Shown one piece after another: positions 1 to 10,095 of a DNA stretch of 64,000 nucleotides. This stretch comes from Isoetes taiwanensis (Eukaryota > Streptophyta > Lycopodiopsida > Isoetales > Isoetaceae), in contig JAJEKV010000097.1 in assembly GCA_021234155.1 (NCBI GenBank), forward strand, positions 2,866,477-2,930,476, read 5' to 3'. Each line of letters opens with the position of its first letter. Positions within the stretch are counted from its first letter, which is position 1. Below the pieces are notes generated by a model, which saw nothing but the letters and a program-made list of their open reading frames with translations, did not search any database and was not told where the DNA came from. The translations under genes and the position numbers were made by a program.

Positions 1-164
1 AATTGTTTAATGTTCGTTGTTGTTCAAATATAAGCAATTAGCTATCTGAATATATATGATAGGATACAGAAGCAAGTCCAAAGCATAAGGCCGCAGCCTA
101 ATTACTCATGTTTGGGGAAACAGAACAACTTTTTGATATCTTCTTATTTAAAAAGGTGAGGCTT

Positions 165-226
165 TGATTTTCGAGCCCCGAATGCCGCATGTAACGCCGC
201 ATGCGGCGTTCTGGGCTCGAAAATCA
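165..226. repeat. Near-perfect 62-nt palindrome (hairpin)
   Basis: Two 14-base arms (TGATTTTCGAGCCC at 165-178 and its exact complement at 213-226) flank a second, inner inverted repeat built on GCCGCATG/CATGCGGC with one mismatch. The whole would fold into a long hairpin. A His/Phe-rich reading frame crosses it but looks like a by-product. The core motif AACGCCGCATGCGG recurs at about 56771. Confidence 0.75.
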
Positions 227-472
227 CCATCATCACGACTACCACCACCATCACCAGTTGTTCAGAGACTTTTTTTTTATCGTGCATCTGGGTTTCCTCT
301 CCTATTGTAGTTTAAAACTTTCGACCTACTATAGTTCAGAACTCAAGCAGGGCAGATGGCCACGTAGGAGTCGATGGCCCTAATCGTGCTTCTAAAAGTA
401 AGTTAAAATGCACTCTTCACGTCTTCAGATCTCTTTTTGCCATTCGATCTGTTCTGAACCAATTTGTTGCAG

Positions 473-544
473 ATGGCTGAAACCCCGTTGCATCAGGCTG
501 CTGCCAGCAATCAGGTTGATGTTATTCAAATCCTGCTTGAATAG
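473..544 (+). pseudogene. Single ankyrin-repeat exon fragment, stopped
   Basis: A splice-acceptor-like pyrimidine tract ending in TTGCAG is followed directly by ATG and 23 codons that fit one ankyrin repeat (TPLHQAAASNQVDVIQILLE: the TPLHxAA start and the xxLLE end are both present). A TAG at 542 stops the frame exactly where the next residues (HG) of an ankyrin unit would follow. No second repeat is evident downstream, although the same strand keeps some coding-like sequence to about 640. In a real gene this would be one of several protein-protein interaction repeats. I read it as a captured or decayed exon rather than a complete gene; the parent gene cannot be named. Confidence 0.5.
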
Positions 545-1557
545 CACGGGCTGGAGAAGGTCGAAGAATCACATCTTTTGATGCAAACAGATTCCTATCC
601 TATTTCGTCAAGGTTTTATTGCTCAGCTTTTATTTTGCTGGATCAACATTGATACTAAAAGTGCTGGATTGGATACTAAAAGTGCATAGAGCCCATTGAA
701 TCTGCAGGTAAAGCACAACATTAAGACGATTTAGCCGGATGGGATTGTGCAACAAAACTAAATATCATTTTCTCAGGATTTTCCAGGATACACAATTGAA
801 GTTCAAGAGAAATCTTCGCTCGCTTGCCGGGGAATGAGCTGGGTGCCAGTTTTGAGGCTTAGGATCAACCAGGTCGGTTTGTATTTTGTCAAATGTTATT
901 GTAGATCGATTTGTTGGTGAACGTTTTCATGCATGTTTAAGCTTTTTTATGTTTTCATATGCAGGATTCTACATACAATATTCTGAAATCCACACTACAA
1001 CTCGTAAAGATCTAAGGACATTCGTCAGCCAGTCTATAAACGTCGTGAGTTGTTTCTTTTTTTTCCTTTTCTTTTTTTAATGTATTGAGATGTAGAAGTG
1101 CTTCTATTCTGACATTACATATGCCTCACTGTCACAGCCTGAACCATTTGCCATCCTCCAATCAAATCTGTAATAATGGAACGAAAATGGATTTATAGAT
1201 ACGTATGAACAATTTTATGCATGTTCAAGCTTTCTTATGTTTTCATCATGCAAAATGTTTGTTCAAGATAAACGAGTGGCACATTATTCTACATCTATGC
1301 ACAACTCCAATTTCAGCCAGAAGAATGATAGTTTTACAAAACTTTTTACTATTATAAATCGTAAGGTATACATTGTATCTTTTGTTGCACACAGTATCAA
1401 GATTATTGCTTACTTCAATACCATCCCCTATAAATTTGTTGTGGCCATAAAATGCCTGTTATTGGAGTACTTTTTGTTTGTTTTTTTTATTTAAGCCTTA
1501 TCCCAGGAAATATGTAGCGATCCTTAGCTGCCTGCAACATATCGTTGCTCTCCTTGT
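545..1557. other. AT-rich intergenic stretch
   Basis: No convincing gene. It contains T-rich tracts and a partial repeated phrase (gaacgttttcatgcatgtttaagctttttatgttttcat at about 918-957, echoed at about 1207-1246 with gaacaattttatgcatgttcaagc), so it is probably decayed repeat DNA. Short open frames here have no recognisable domains. Confidence 0.4.
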
Positions 1558-1562
1558 TGATC

Positions 1563-4075
1563 TGTGACGTTCCAGGGAAATATACGCCATAAATACGTAT
1601 ATTTCCAGGTCCGCCACTATACAAGTCTACCTTCATAGCCTTGTATACTATAGATTAGTGGCATAAGGTGCATGACTAAGTTATTTATATAACTTAGCCA
1701 ACCTTAGATTAAGACCATTTTCCACGTGGCCTTAACCTATTGGGCACCCACCACATGGGACTACCCTACTGGAGCCACGTGGCATAACATGTGGACCCTA
1801 ACCTATAAAGTCCTAAACCCTAACCCTAGGCCTCTTTCCCCGCTCCAATAGTGCAGGAACCGCGTCTTGGCGCAAACTCCGCTTTCGAACCTGTCTCTTG
1901 TGGCATAGCCTAGCACAAGAGCCCCCAGCATGTGCACGCCCTTGGAGTGAGAGCTACTTCCGACCACCTCAAGACTATGGAGACGCCCAGGGAGTAGGAG
2001 GGAGTTCCCTCGAGGCGTGTATTTGGATTAGAGTTCTTTGTAGATCATCTGGAAGTTAGGACTCCAGAGGAGTAAGCATTTCGTGTCTCTAGTAGAACCT
2101 TCCTAGACACCTCAGTATAGATCTTGAACCCTAATCAATGAACCCTAACTGTAAGTTAGATGTATATGATTAGTTTTAGATGTTCTTCTTATTATGATTA
2201 TGTTATGTGGATACGTGATATGGGTTGATCATGTTTGCTCCTCTTGTGTTGGGAAGGGGGGTAGAGACCTAGCAGCCATTACTTAGTAATGCTCCTAGTT
2301 AGACCCTTTAGTTTCTATTATTATTGTGGCCTGTGCAATAGGAACCCACCAGGCTATGGGAGCTATGGTATGACGGGGCTAGAGGCGAGACGGAGGGAGG
2401 GTCCCTGCTGAGCGCGGCTACTGGGCACTCCATAGCGGGCTAGGCTTATGGCCGGTCACTTCGAGTGGACCGGGCATGGGTCCGACACCTCCTGGGGCAA
2501 TGGTGTTGCCCTGCCTCTCAAGAGTTGCTGGTGATGGCCTGGCTCTGGTTTTAACAAGGGGGGTGCACCAAGTATATGTCGTATGAACCATCTGCGTGAA
2601 CTATATGGGTTTTTTTATTAGTTTAGTCGTATCGTATACTTACCAAAAAAATAAGGAATTTGGTTTTGAAAGTCGTACGGATACGACAAGCATTGTGGGG
2701 AGGCCAGTTTGATGTCCGTATCATATGACTAGGGCTCTAGACGCAGAGGATTCATTTTTAAATTGCTAGAATGTTGATGAGCTTTGCTAGATGTTGGAAC
2801 CTCCTTGTCCCACTGACGTGAGGCATCAGCAGATCCAGGCGTATCCACCGAACAATAAGAAACCTATGTAACACCTCTAAAAAATGCTTATGTACTTGAG
2901 GACATGGAAGAATTATACCAGGCGCGCACTCAAATTCATACCCTCACCCTATAGCCCCCTAACCTTCACCCCAATCCAGTTTACTTTTGCAGAGCAGAAA
3001 GGGAAACGAAAACTTGTATGAGTTGTTGCTTTGGTTACTTTAAAAGTTAGTGACATGGAATTAAGACACTAGGATATACTGGCTTTGATATTTTATGTTT
3101 CAAGCTTGAAGTTTGTGCTTCGTATTGTGCATATAGTTTACTAGATTCATTTATGTTCTATCACCAAGTTCATGTTCATTAGATCATAAATATTTATTGT
3201 TAATAAGGATATAGTAGTAATAATACAAATAAGATTGGGAACAAAAAAAAAAAAAAAAACACGTATATATAAGGAAAGGACTACTTTGTAATGCATTTTT
3301 GGCATGTAAATGTATGATATGGGTTGCATTTCCTTACCATTGACTAGTCGTATTACAAGGGGTTTTTGATATAAATGTGTCGTATACAATAGGTTTTTGG
3401 GTTACATGAGTAACGCAGATGGCATATCCACCTATAGTATATGTGAACCCCCCGGGGGTTTTAAGGGGTTAAGTTGGGGAAGAATCGTGTGTCGCCACGA
3501 TTTTCTAGCCGCCCGTGGAACCTCTAGACCCCGGGAAGGGGAGATGGAACCCTTCCTGTCTCGACGGACCGGGGAGATGCAACCCAGAGCAGTCTCGATG
3601 GGTGATACCATGAGATTGCGTATCCGGAAGGCTAGAGTCATACCAGAGCCTGATCTAGCCCATCTGCAAAGTATGCACAGGAGGGGCGGATGGAGTGGTC
3701 AACCCTAGCCATTGTCTATAGCCAGCCCCGCCATTGTTATGATTCGGTCTGCTCTATCTTGTGGCCTAGCCATCAGTCTACCTCCCCATGAGTCTGAGCC
3801 TTGGGTAGGAGCTCTCATGTTTTACGGCATGTGTTTATCCCCATTGTATCTATGGATGTGCTACTCTTCGAGACGGTTGGTGTATCGTTATTGTTAGTTT
3901 TGATGTTATAGGAGCCCATAGGGGAAGGGCGCTGTAAGACACCTTAATTGTCCCCTTCCCACTAGGGATACCCCGGAGTGCGGGGATAGATGGAGGGCCC
4001 CGTCGTCGAGGGACCGGATGGGGGATTTCCTACGGCGTGTCTGGCCCGGCCCGTATATTTGTGGGGAGCATCACA
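1563..4075 (+). mobile_element. Solo LTR of the E4 chromovirus superfamily
   Basis: It starts TGTGACGTTCC and ends GAGCATCACA, and is flanked by identical 5-bp direct repeats TGATC (1558-1562 and 4076-4080), the signature of LTR-element integration. The first ~60 bases match the start of the E4 LTR read on the minus strand (TGTGACGTTCCAG, then ATACG repeats). Internal blocks such as GGAGATGCAACCC near 3565 and GGGGCGGATGGAGTGG near 3680 also match the complement of the E4 LTR. No gag, pol or second LTR is attached, so it most likely arose by LTR-LTR recombination. The net LTR length without the internal insertion is about 1.65 kb, close to the 1.6-kb E4 LTR. ORFs inside it are not genes. Confidence 0.85.
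2580..3435. mobile_element. Small MULE-like element inside the solo LTR
   Basis: The LTR similarity is interrupted by about 856 bp of AT-rich DNA. The interruption is flanked by a 9-bp direct repeat AGTATATGT (2571-2579 and 3436-3444). Near each end lies the inverted motif CCATCTGCGT, and its complement CGCAGATGG sits near the right end. A 9-bp duplication is typical of Mutator-like elements. There is no transposase, so it would be non-autonomous. The terminal repeats are short and imperfect, and the ends do not start exactly with the shared motif, so the family assignment is tentative. Confidence 0.5.
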
Positions 4076-4265
4076 TGATCATTCTTACCATGTGACCTAC
4101 TCCTCATTAGCGCATGCATACCATTTTCTAAGTCCATTATTTGTTCAAACATTACTATAGTCTTTACATGCTTCTTTAATGGAACATCTCATGTGCCATA
4201 CTCCCCCATTGCATTCCTACTTCTTCAGCCCAACTAAGATCTATAGTATAAGTATTTGGAAGCAA

Positions 4266-4507
4266 GACACTTCCAAACCCGGGGCCAAATCGGGACCTCT
4301 TGCTTGCAAGTGAAATATTCTACCATTGAGCTACTGACCCTTTTATGGGATGTTGGCACTCTTCCATGGAATCATTCTTCGTGGTGCATCCATGGGGATC
4401 AAATCCGTGATCTCTTGCTTGCAAGTCAAGTATTCTACTCTTGAGCTATCGGCCCTTTGATGGGCTTTTCGGCACTCTTCCACAAAGTCATTCTTCATGT
4501 GCGTCCA
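4266..4507 (-). repeat. SINE with two tandem tRNA-like heads
   Basis: Read on the minus strand, two units about 115 bp apart each begin with a tRNA-Cys-like 5' part (GGGCCGATAGCTCAAGAGTA from 4455; GGGTCAGTAGCTCAATGGTA from 4340). Both include an A-box-like TAGCTCAA. Each follows with an anticodon-arm-like CTTGCAAGCAAGAG and a B-box-like GATTTGATCCC (4395-4405) or GATTTGGCCCC (4281-4291). A shared leader (GAAGAATGA, then GGAAGAGTGCC) precedes each head. These are pol III promoter elements in a tRNA-derived short interspersed repeat, not functional tRNAs, because the acceptor ends do not pair. Confidence 0.7.
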
Positions 4508-4509
4508 TT

Positions 4510-5563
4510 ACACATACTCCAATTTCAACAGCCTGAAATGGCATTCTAGTAAAAGGAATCATCTGCTTCATTGAACCATCCAACATGACTAATAAGATTT
4601 AATAGGTTGTACTCACCAAAGGTAAGATGCCATAATCTGTATACGTGGAAAAAAAGCAGTGCTGTACTTTGTCCATATGCAGAGAGAATGCTAAAGAAAG
4701 TGATTACATGAAAATAGAACAATGCTGACTGTTGTCCCATAGACTCGGAATGGCTAGAAGTGATATTGTTTGGCTTTGTGCCATCCTGCTGCATTTCACC
4801 GAAGACTTCCAAGGCCCCTTAGCATGACCGTGCAGAGAGCACATGCTGCACTCGTGGTAGTAAAAAAAGTTACAGCTACATATTTGCCATACATATTGAG
4901 TAGTGCAGTCTTAAAAAAAAATAAAAAAAACTTTGTTTGCGGATATATTCTCTCTCTGCAAATCTAATAATACACATATTACGCACATGGTAGCATCATT
5001 ATTGTCCATGATACTATATTCTTTTTGATGCATACCATAGAACATCACACATGCCTTCTCATGCTACAATTACTCTTGGGGTTCCATAAAAGATCTATTC
5101 TATATTCAAAATCGTGATATTTTATCTTCAAGTACAATTACTATATTCCATGCTATCACTTTTGATCGAGCATGGAAAGGTCTAGATTTTGAAGCCTCCG
5201 AGCTCGCTCTCACCGATATAAACTACTTGGTTACTCAGTACTGTTATACCATTGCCACTCATGCCTAAATATCCAATGCTAGAAGGGAATATGTTGGAAG
5301 ATACATTTGTAGAAGATGGTCCAACATTGGAGGTTAGAGAGGCTACCAATGCCTTCTACGAATGATTCCAGATATAGACATAGAGGATGGATCAAGATTT
5401 TTGAATTTGGACATGCAGATTAAGTGATGAGGGATTGAAGCATTGTATGTTTATCCCTTGTAATATAACTTGTTGTAAATTGTAAAAACTTCCTAGCCAC
5501 TGAATTCATCTACCAAGTTTAAAATTGTATTTTTTTTTTATTGAAGGCGAGTTTATATATTAA
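4510..5563. other. Intergenic stretch, no gene seen
   Basis: AT-rich sequence with poly(A)/poly(T) runs (about 4910-4930, 5529-5539). Small open frames show no domain or family resemblance. I see no RNA gene or clear element boundary. Confidence 0.4.
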
Positions 5564-5757
5564 TTATAAAGTATAAGTTAACAAAAGATCCTTTTTGAAG
5601 GGAAGTTTAACCCTGTTTAAGGTAACAAAAAGAAACTTTTTAGAGGGAAGTATAACCCTAAAATGTATGTATATATGGAATATATTCAATAAAGACTGGA
5701 GCATGTTATCTAAACTCTGTATCGTCTGCAAACATGGATATCCACTAAAAGTAAGAC

Positions 5758-6048
5758 CTGAGGTTGGAGTTCCTGGATTTGCTACCTCTGCCTCTGACCA
5801 TGACTGATAGTACGTAATGGGCACATGCGGAGGATTCTCTTTATGCATGTTGAGCCGTCCCTTACTGTCTTTTGCCTCACAAAGCATATCTCTTCTAGCA
5901 TTTGGATTCTGATCACAACAGCAGTTACAAAAGCATGGCTCTTCATGGCCATAAAGATTGGGAGGGCCAAACACTTTGATCCATTGCTGATTAGTAGCTG
6001 CATCAATCTTCTTCCATTTGAGTTTGCGCACCAGTATGAATATGATAC
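5758..6048 (-). CDS. Exon of an unidentified gene with a Cys-rich module
   Basis: The exon follows a clean acceptor (ATATTTCAG then GTATCATATTC). It reads GIIFILVRKLKWKKID, then a segment ending WIKVFGPP, then a cysteine cluster CFCNCCCDQNPNARRDML and CEAKDSKGR. A second, diverged copy lies at 32269-32573 on the other strand with the same acceptor position, the same LVRKLKW and WIK(V/I)FG motifs and the same CNCCCDQN/CGCCCDQN cysteines. Conservation across the copies argues that this is a real coding exon. The cysteine pattern suggests metal binding, but I do not recognise the family. A weak donor may end the exon at 5758; the frame stays open to 5564. Confidence 0.45.
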
Positions 6049-6053
6049 CTGAA

Positions 6054-7411
6054 ATATCAGAAGAATACAAATTAGAATTGAGTCTATAAAGTGGCCGAAA
6101 TCCATTTAATGTCGTATTGAACTTGTTTGATGATAGCCTCCGGGTGAGTTATCTAAAGTTCAACGGACTATATTTTAGAATGGCTGCCAAGCACTTCAAA
6201 TTCTGCATCTACATAGAAACATGAAATGAGAAAAAAGAATGAATCGAGGTATGCGTTGACATAATGGCTATATGAAGCATATCATTAGACTCTGTAATTA
6301 GCTGAAATTCACTCTTCTTGAAGCACATATTTTCAGGGGATTCTACCATGTAATACGAGAAATAAAGTACAGATGTAGATGAGAATACATTTTACGTGGT
6401 TCAGTAACTGATGATTTAACACAAGGACAGAGACAATGGAAGAATGTAGAGACGGATATGCTTAATATATTCGACTCATCGTTAGACTGCATCTTATGCA
6501 CAATATCTGTATAGAGACAATTCAACTACGTATTAAGTCCGAATAGTACTGCTGCAAGAATAACATGCTTTGATATGCTCCAAAATACTTCATTCTTAGT
6601 TGTGATGCCATTGTTTTTTTCAGTTTGTGTATTGGAATAGTGAGACATGAGCTTCTCAAGACAGAATTAAATGGGAAGCAATACCGTACTTCTTTGCTTA
6701 CACTGTTTTTAGATGGAAAAAGACATGTTTGTTGCTACCTGATTTCCTGCTATCTGGTCACCTTTGGATTGTTAGGAAATACAAGCACCAAGAGGGCCAA
6801 GCTAGAGGAAGGTGGCCAACATGACATCAAGGAAACATTGGTAGGTAATATTCAAACAGGGAAAAATTATATGGCATCAGCCAAGCCAGCGTTGCTTTAG
6901 CCACAGTGGTATATTCCATGTCAAATTTGAGTATGTTAAATAAGGCTTCTTATTTCTCCAAAGTGTGTTTACGGCCCTTTGCAAAGCTCAGCAGTGGAAA
7001 CTTCAACACTTAAGAACATTTTAAAATAGACATTGGCAGTTTAGAAAACCCATTGTGTTGATGCAATGTGCATTATTATAGATGGTTAATTACATGTTAT
7101 AGCATGTGGGAGAGTTGGAATAATGATGTTGAGCTTCATACAGTTTATATTTATATTGGAAATTGGTGCTAAGCTTTAAATTGTTAATGATGGAATAATA
7201 AAAAAATATTTGTTACATATATTTTAACCAAATAAATAGCAAGTAAAAGCACACTTTCATAAATATTTGATGATGTTCATGAAATTCCATATTACACATT
7301 GTAAGACATCTCCTACTAGCATTTTCAAACATTCCATTTGTTTCCTACTTTATTTCTTCATCTAAATGTCCAATTTTTGAATATATTTTTATTAAGCGCC
7401 CATGATGACTA
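6054..7411. other. Intergenic DNA upstream of a Helitron end
   Basis: There are no recognised genes. A 91-codon open frame (6625-6900, plus) has no known motif. The stretch may be the body of the Helitron whose 3' end is at 7442, but I could not find its 5' TC terminus. Confidence 0.3.
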
Positions 7412-7442
7412 ATGCCCGGCGATGCCGGGCATACATTTCTAG
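7412..7442 (+). mobile_element. Helitron 3' terminus
   Basis: A 9-bp perfect hairpin (ATGCCCGGC, loop GAT, GCCGGGCAT; 7412-7432) lies seven bases before CTAG (7439-7442), and the next base is T. A hairpin followed closely by CTRR, inserted before T, is the defining 3' end of Helitron rolling-circle transposons. The same terminus with small changes occurs at 63622-63651, so both belong to one family. The 5' end and element length are undetermined. Confidence 0.75.
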
Positions 7443-7766
7443 TACACTTTGATTTTGACATGCAATGCATAACTTTTATGCAGGTAGAGACATAAGAGAG
7501 AGGTATTAGTTAAAAGGACTGTTGTTGCAAGGCTTCCCACACAATGGGGGATTTTTAAAGCCTACAACTATAGGGCAAAACGAGATGGAATAGAACGTGA
7601 AGAGGACTTCTAAGTTTTCTTTATAACTCTGTTGTAAGAATGGCATAAATATGCAGAAGGTGATGAAGCAGGAACCAAAGATTGCTGGATTACATTAAAG
7701 AAAAAGAAATCCGACACAAGAACCCAAAAAATGCTGGATTTACATCAAAGAAATACAAATGCTTAC

Positions 7767-8009
7767 CTTTCCTTTCTTTCTCATTTCCAGGTTTTCATAT
7801 TTTCTCTTAAATCGCCATTGGGCTTCTGAAATGGCCTGGATGAGTTGTTTGAATCATCACTTATAGAATTTCTCGACTACTTTTCTCCAACTCGCTTATT
7901 AGAGCAGCCAATACATCTTCAGGCACATATGCAAGGCAACTTTGAAGCCTTCCTCCATTGGACTCATCCGTTGAATCCTCCTTGTCCTTGCCAGATCCAT
8001 CGGGAGACA
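7767..8009 (-). CDS. Exon-like segment of an unidentified gene
   Basis: It is bounded by a strong acceptor (TTTGTTTTTCTTTCAG) and a consensus donor (AAAG then GTAAGC) and is 243 nt long, a multiple of three. One frame reads SPDGSGKDKEDSTDESNGGR and then CLAYVPEDVLAALISELEKS. It then needs a one-base shift to continue as a serine/asparagine-rich stretch. It lies upstream, in the same direction, of the Cys-rich exon at 5758-6048, so the two could be exons of one gene. No domain is recognised. The frame problem means it may be pseudogenic. Confidence 0.35.
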
Positions 8010-8215
8010 CTGAAAGAAAAACAAAGAGTAATAAATGTCATCGACTCAGATACCCTAATCAAAAACTTGTTTCTTTCTATGTCAAGATACTTACTGTTGG
8101 GCATTGTGGCGATGGCAAATAAAGCTGGCAATAGCAACCAGTGAGCTCAATTTGATCAAGAATAGAGAATCGAGCTTTAAGGTTAGTGATCGCGTCGTTT
8201 TGTTGTTAAAAAGAT

Positions 8216-9500
8216 CTAGGAAGGAGGGAGGGACACAGACCCATAGTGCTCAAGATGAATGTGGCAAGGGGAAGAACAGATGACGAGTAAGGAAGAGGCA
8301 AACAAGCCAAAATAACAATTAAATTCAGAGAAAACAGAGTGGGAACATTCATAAAAACGGTAAAAAAGAAAATAAAAGCAAAGGAATGGGGAGAGGGAAT
8401 GAAGGACAAAGGGAATGACATGAATGACATCTTGGAAGAAGCAGCTAGAGTGGCATTCGGGAGAAGAGAAAGAGGAAGGAGGGCTATAGCATTTCAAAGG
8501 TCAGTATGGTTTGACGAAGGGTGCATGGAACAACGAAGGAAAGTCAAACAGGCAAAAGGAACTGAGGCATACCAAGAGGAGCGCAGCAAATATGTGAAAA
8601 TATTGAAAAGAAAGAAAGCTTAGGACCTGAAGAACCATCAATGGGGATTGGCCGAAGACCTGAAAAGGAGACCTAAGGTATTCTGGAACAATATGAAAAA
8701 AGGCTCAAAAACAAAAGCGGGTACAACGGCAGGGGAGGAGGGGAGAGGAACGGAAATAGAAATAGAAATAGACTGGACAAGATACCTAGAACGGCTGTAC
8801 AAAACAGGAGCTGCACCAATCATGGACCCAGAAGGTAGACACAAACCCCCCTTCTCCAAGGAAGAAGTGACATGGGCACTAAACAAAATGGCAAACAACA
8901 AAGCTCCGGATCTATATGGGCTAACAGCGGAGATGTTGAAATGCGTAGGAACAGAGATAATAGGGATCATAACAGAAATATTCAATGAGGTAGTACATTC
9001 GGGTCTTCCGGAAAGATGGCAGTTTAACAAGGTAATCCCGCTCCATAAAGGAGGAAACAAAGAAGAACCGAGCAATTACAGGACTATTATGGTCAGTTAG
9101 GTATTCGCGAAATGGTTCGGGAAAACGCTGGATCAAAAACTGAAAACGTGGGCAGAAGCAGGGAAGCTCAGAGCACAAGGCCAGGCAGGTTTTCGACCAG
9201 AGTATTCGACTACGGACCATCTGGTGACCCTAAGGATAATGATAGAGCAGACAAGGGAGAGTAACAAGAAGATCATATGTTGCTTCGTGGACTTTAAAAA
9301 AGCCTTCGACACAGTGCCTAGGGATAGGCTTCTACTTAGACTAATAGGACTAAGAGCGCCAGAAGGGTTCGTAGGATCAATTGCAAGGCTATACCAAAAG
9401 GTATATGCCAAAACAGATGGGGAAGGAGAAGCCATAGAATGCGACACAGGAGTAAAGCAAGGATGTCCACTATCACCCACACTGTTTGGGATATACATAG
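8216..9500 (+). pseudogene. LINE-1: 5' half of reverse transcriptase ORF
   Basis: This is the pre-RT linker and RT fingers/palm of a non-LTR retrotransposon. Recognisable parts are WFDEGCMEQRRKVKQA (linker), LKRRPKVFWNNMKKG, NKAPDLYGLTAEMLK (RT motif 1 region), LPERWQFNKVIPLHKGGNKE, QAGFRPEYSTTDHLVTLR, CCFVDFKKAFDTVPRDRLLL (RT motif A) and GVKQGCPLSPTLFGIYI (motif B). An in-frame stop after the NYRTIMVS motif and several others show decay. The reading breaks off exactly at 9500 where E1 begins, and resumes at 20615. The FVDFKKAFDTVPR form of motif A is unlike the usual plant L1 form. No endonuclease is seen, so the copy is probably 5'-truncated near 8.2 kb. Confidence 0.85.
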
Positions 9501-10095
9501 TGTTTGGGGTCTGGGTTCGGGAACTCCTGCAAGACAGCCCTCTGTGAGGACCCTTGGATCTAACAGGAGAATCCGGGGGACTATGTCACGCGGGATTTGC
9601 AAGAAAAGAACAAGAAGAAGAAAACAGAACAGAAGAGAACAATGAGAGGAAAATGATAAGCTTCCTTGATATCAATGATGAACATACATGAGCTCTCGCA
9701 ATCGAGAGAAGACTGAAGAGAGACAAGACTCAAAACTCATCTAAAAACTCATGTGCTAGCTCTACTCATATATATAGTACAATGGCCTTTGGCCCAATAT
9801 AGACACTCTGACTGATCTCGGTGCCGACTCCTGGAAGGAGGCCTGATTTGCAGGAATGCTGGCGGTGCCTCTTGAAATGCCTAGAATCACGCTGATGCTG
9901 ACGCGGGCAGTGACGGGCCGTCACTTGTCTGAGCGGCGCCTCTTGTGGACGGACGCAGGCTTTGACTGCGTGGTCTGCTGCTTGGTCTTCTGCTGAGCCT
10001 TTGATGGCTGACCCGTGGCTGACTGTGGATCCTTGTTCTTGACCTGGTCCGTCGTATGCATGAATAGTCCTGTACCAGGAGGCACAGGACTAACA
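9501..10095 (-). repeat. E1 3' LTR
   Basis: On the plus strand it runs TGTTTGGGGTC to GGACTAACA, so it has TG...CA ends in either direction. It matches 20020-20614 with scattered indels. A TATA-like run (CATATATATAGT) lies near 9767-9778. In addition to promoter and RNA-end signals, it encodes the last ~57 codons of the extra ORF (stop at 9921-9923). Confidence 0.92.

Noticed and set aside
201-383. His-rich small protein (HHHHDYHHHH)
   Set aside because: It starts in a palindrome and runs through simple CAC/CAT sequence, with no relatives or gene context seen.
3397-3708. 103-codon ORF and its antisense partner
   Set aside because: They lie wholly inside a solo LTR, and matching blocks in the E4 LTR do not conserve the frame.
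4266-4460. Functional tRNA genes (Cys or Ala)
   Set aside because: A and B boxes are recognisable, but acceptor stems and T-arms do not pair and the units are tandem with a shared leader. A SINE explains them better.
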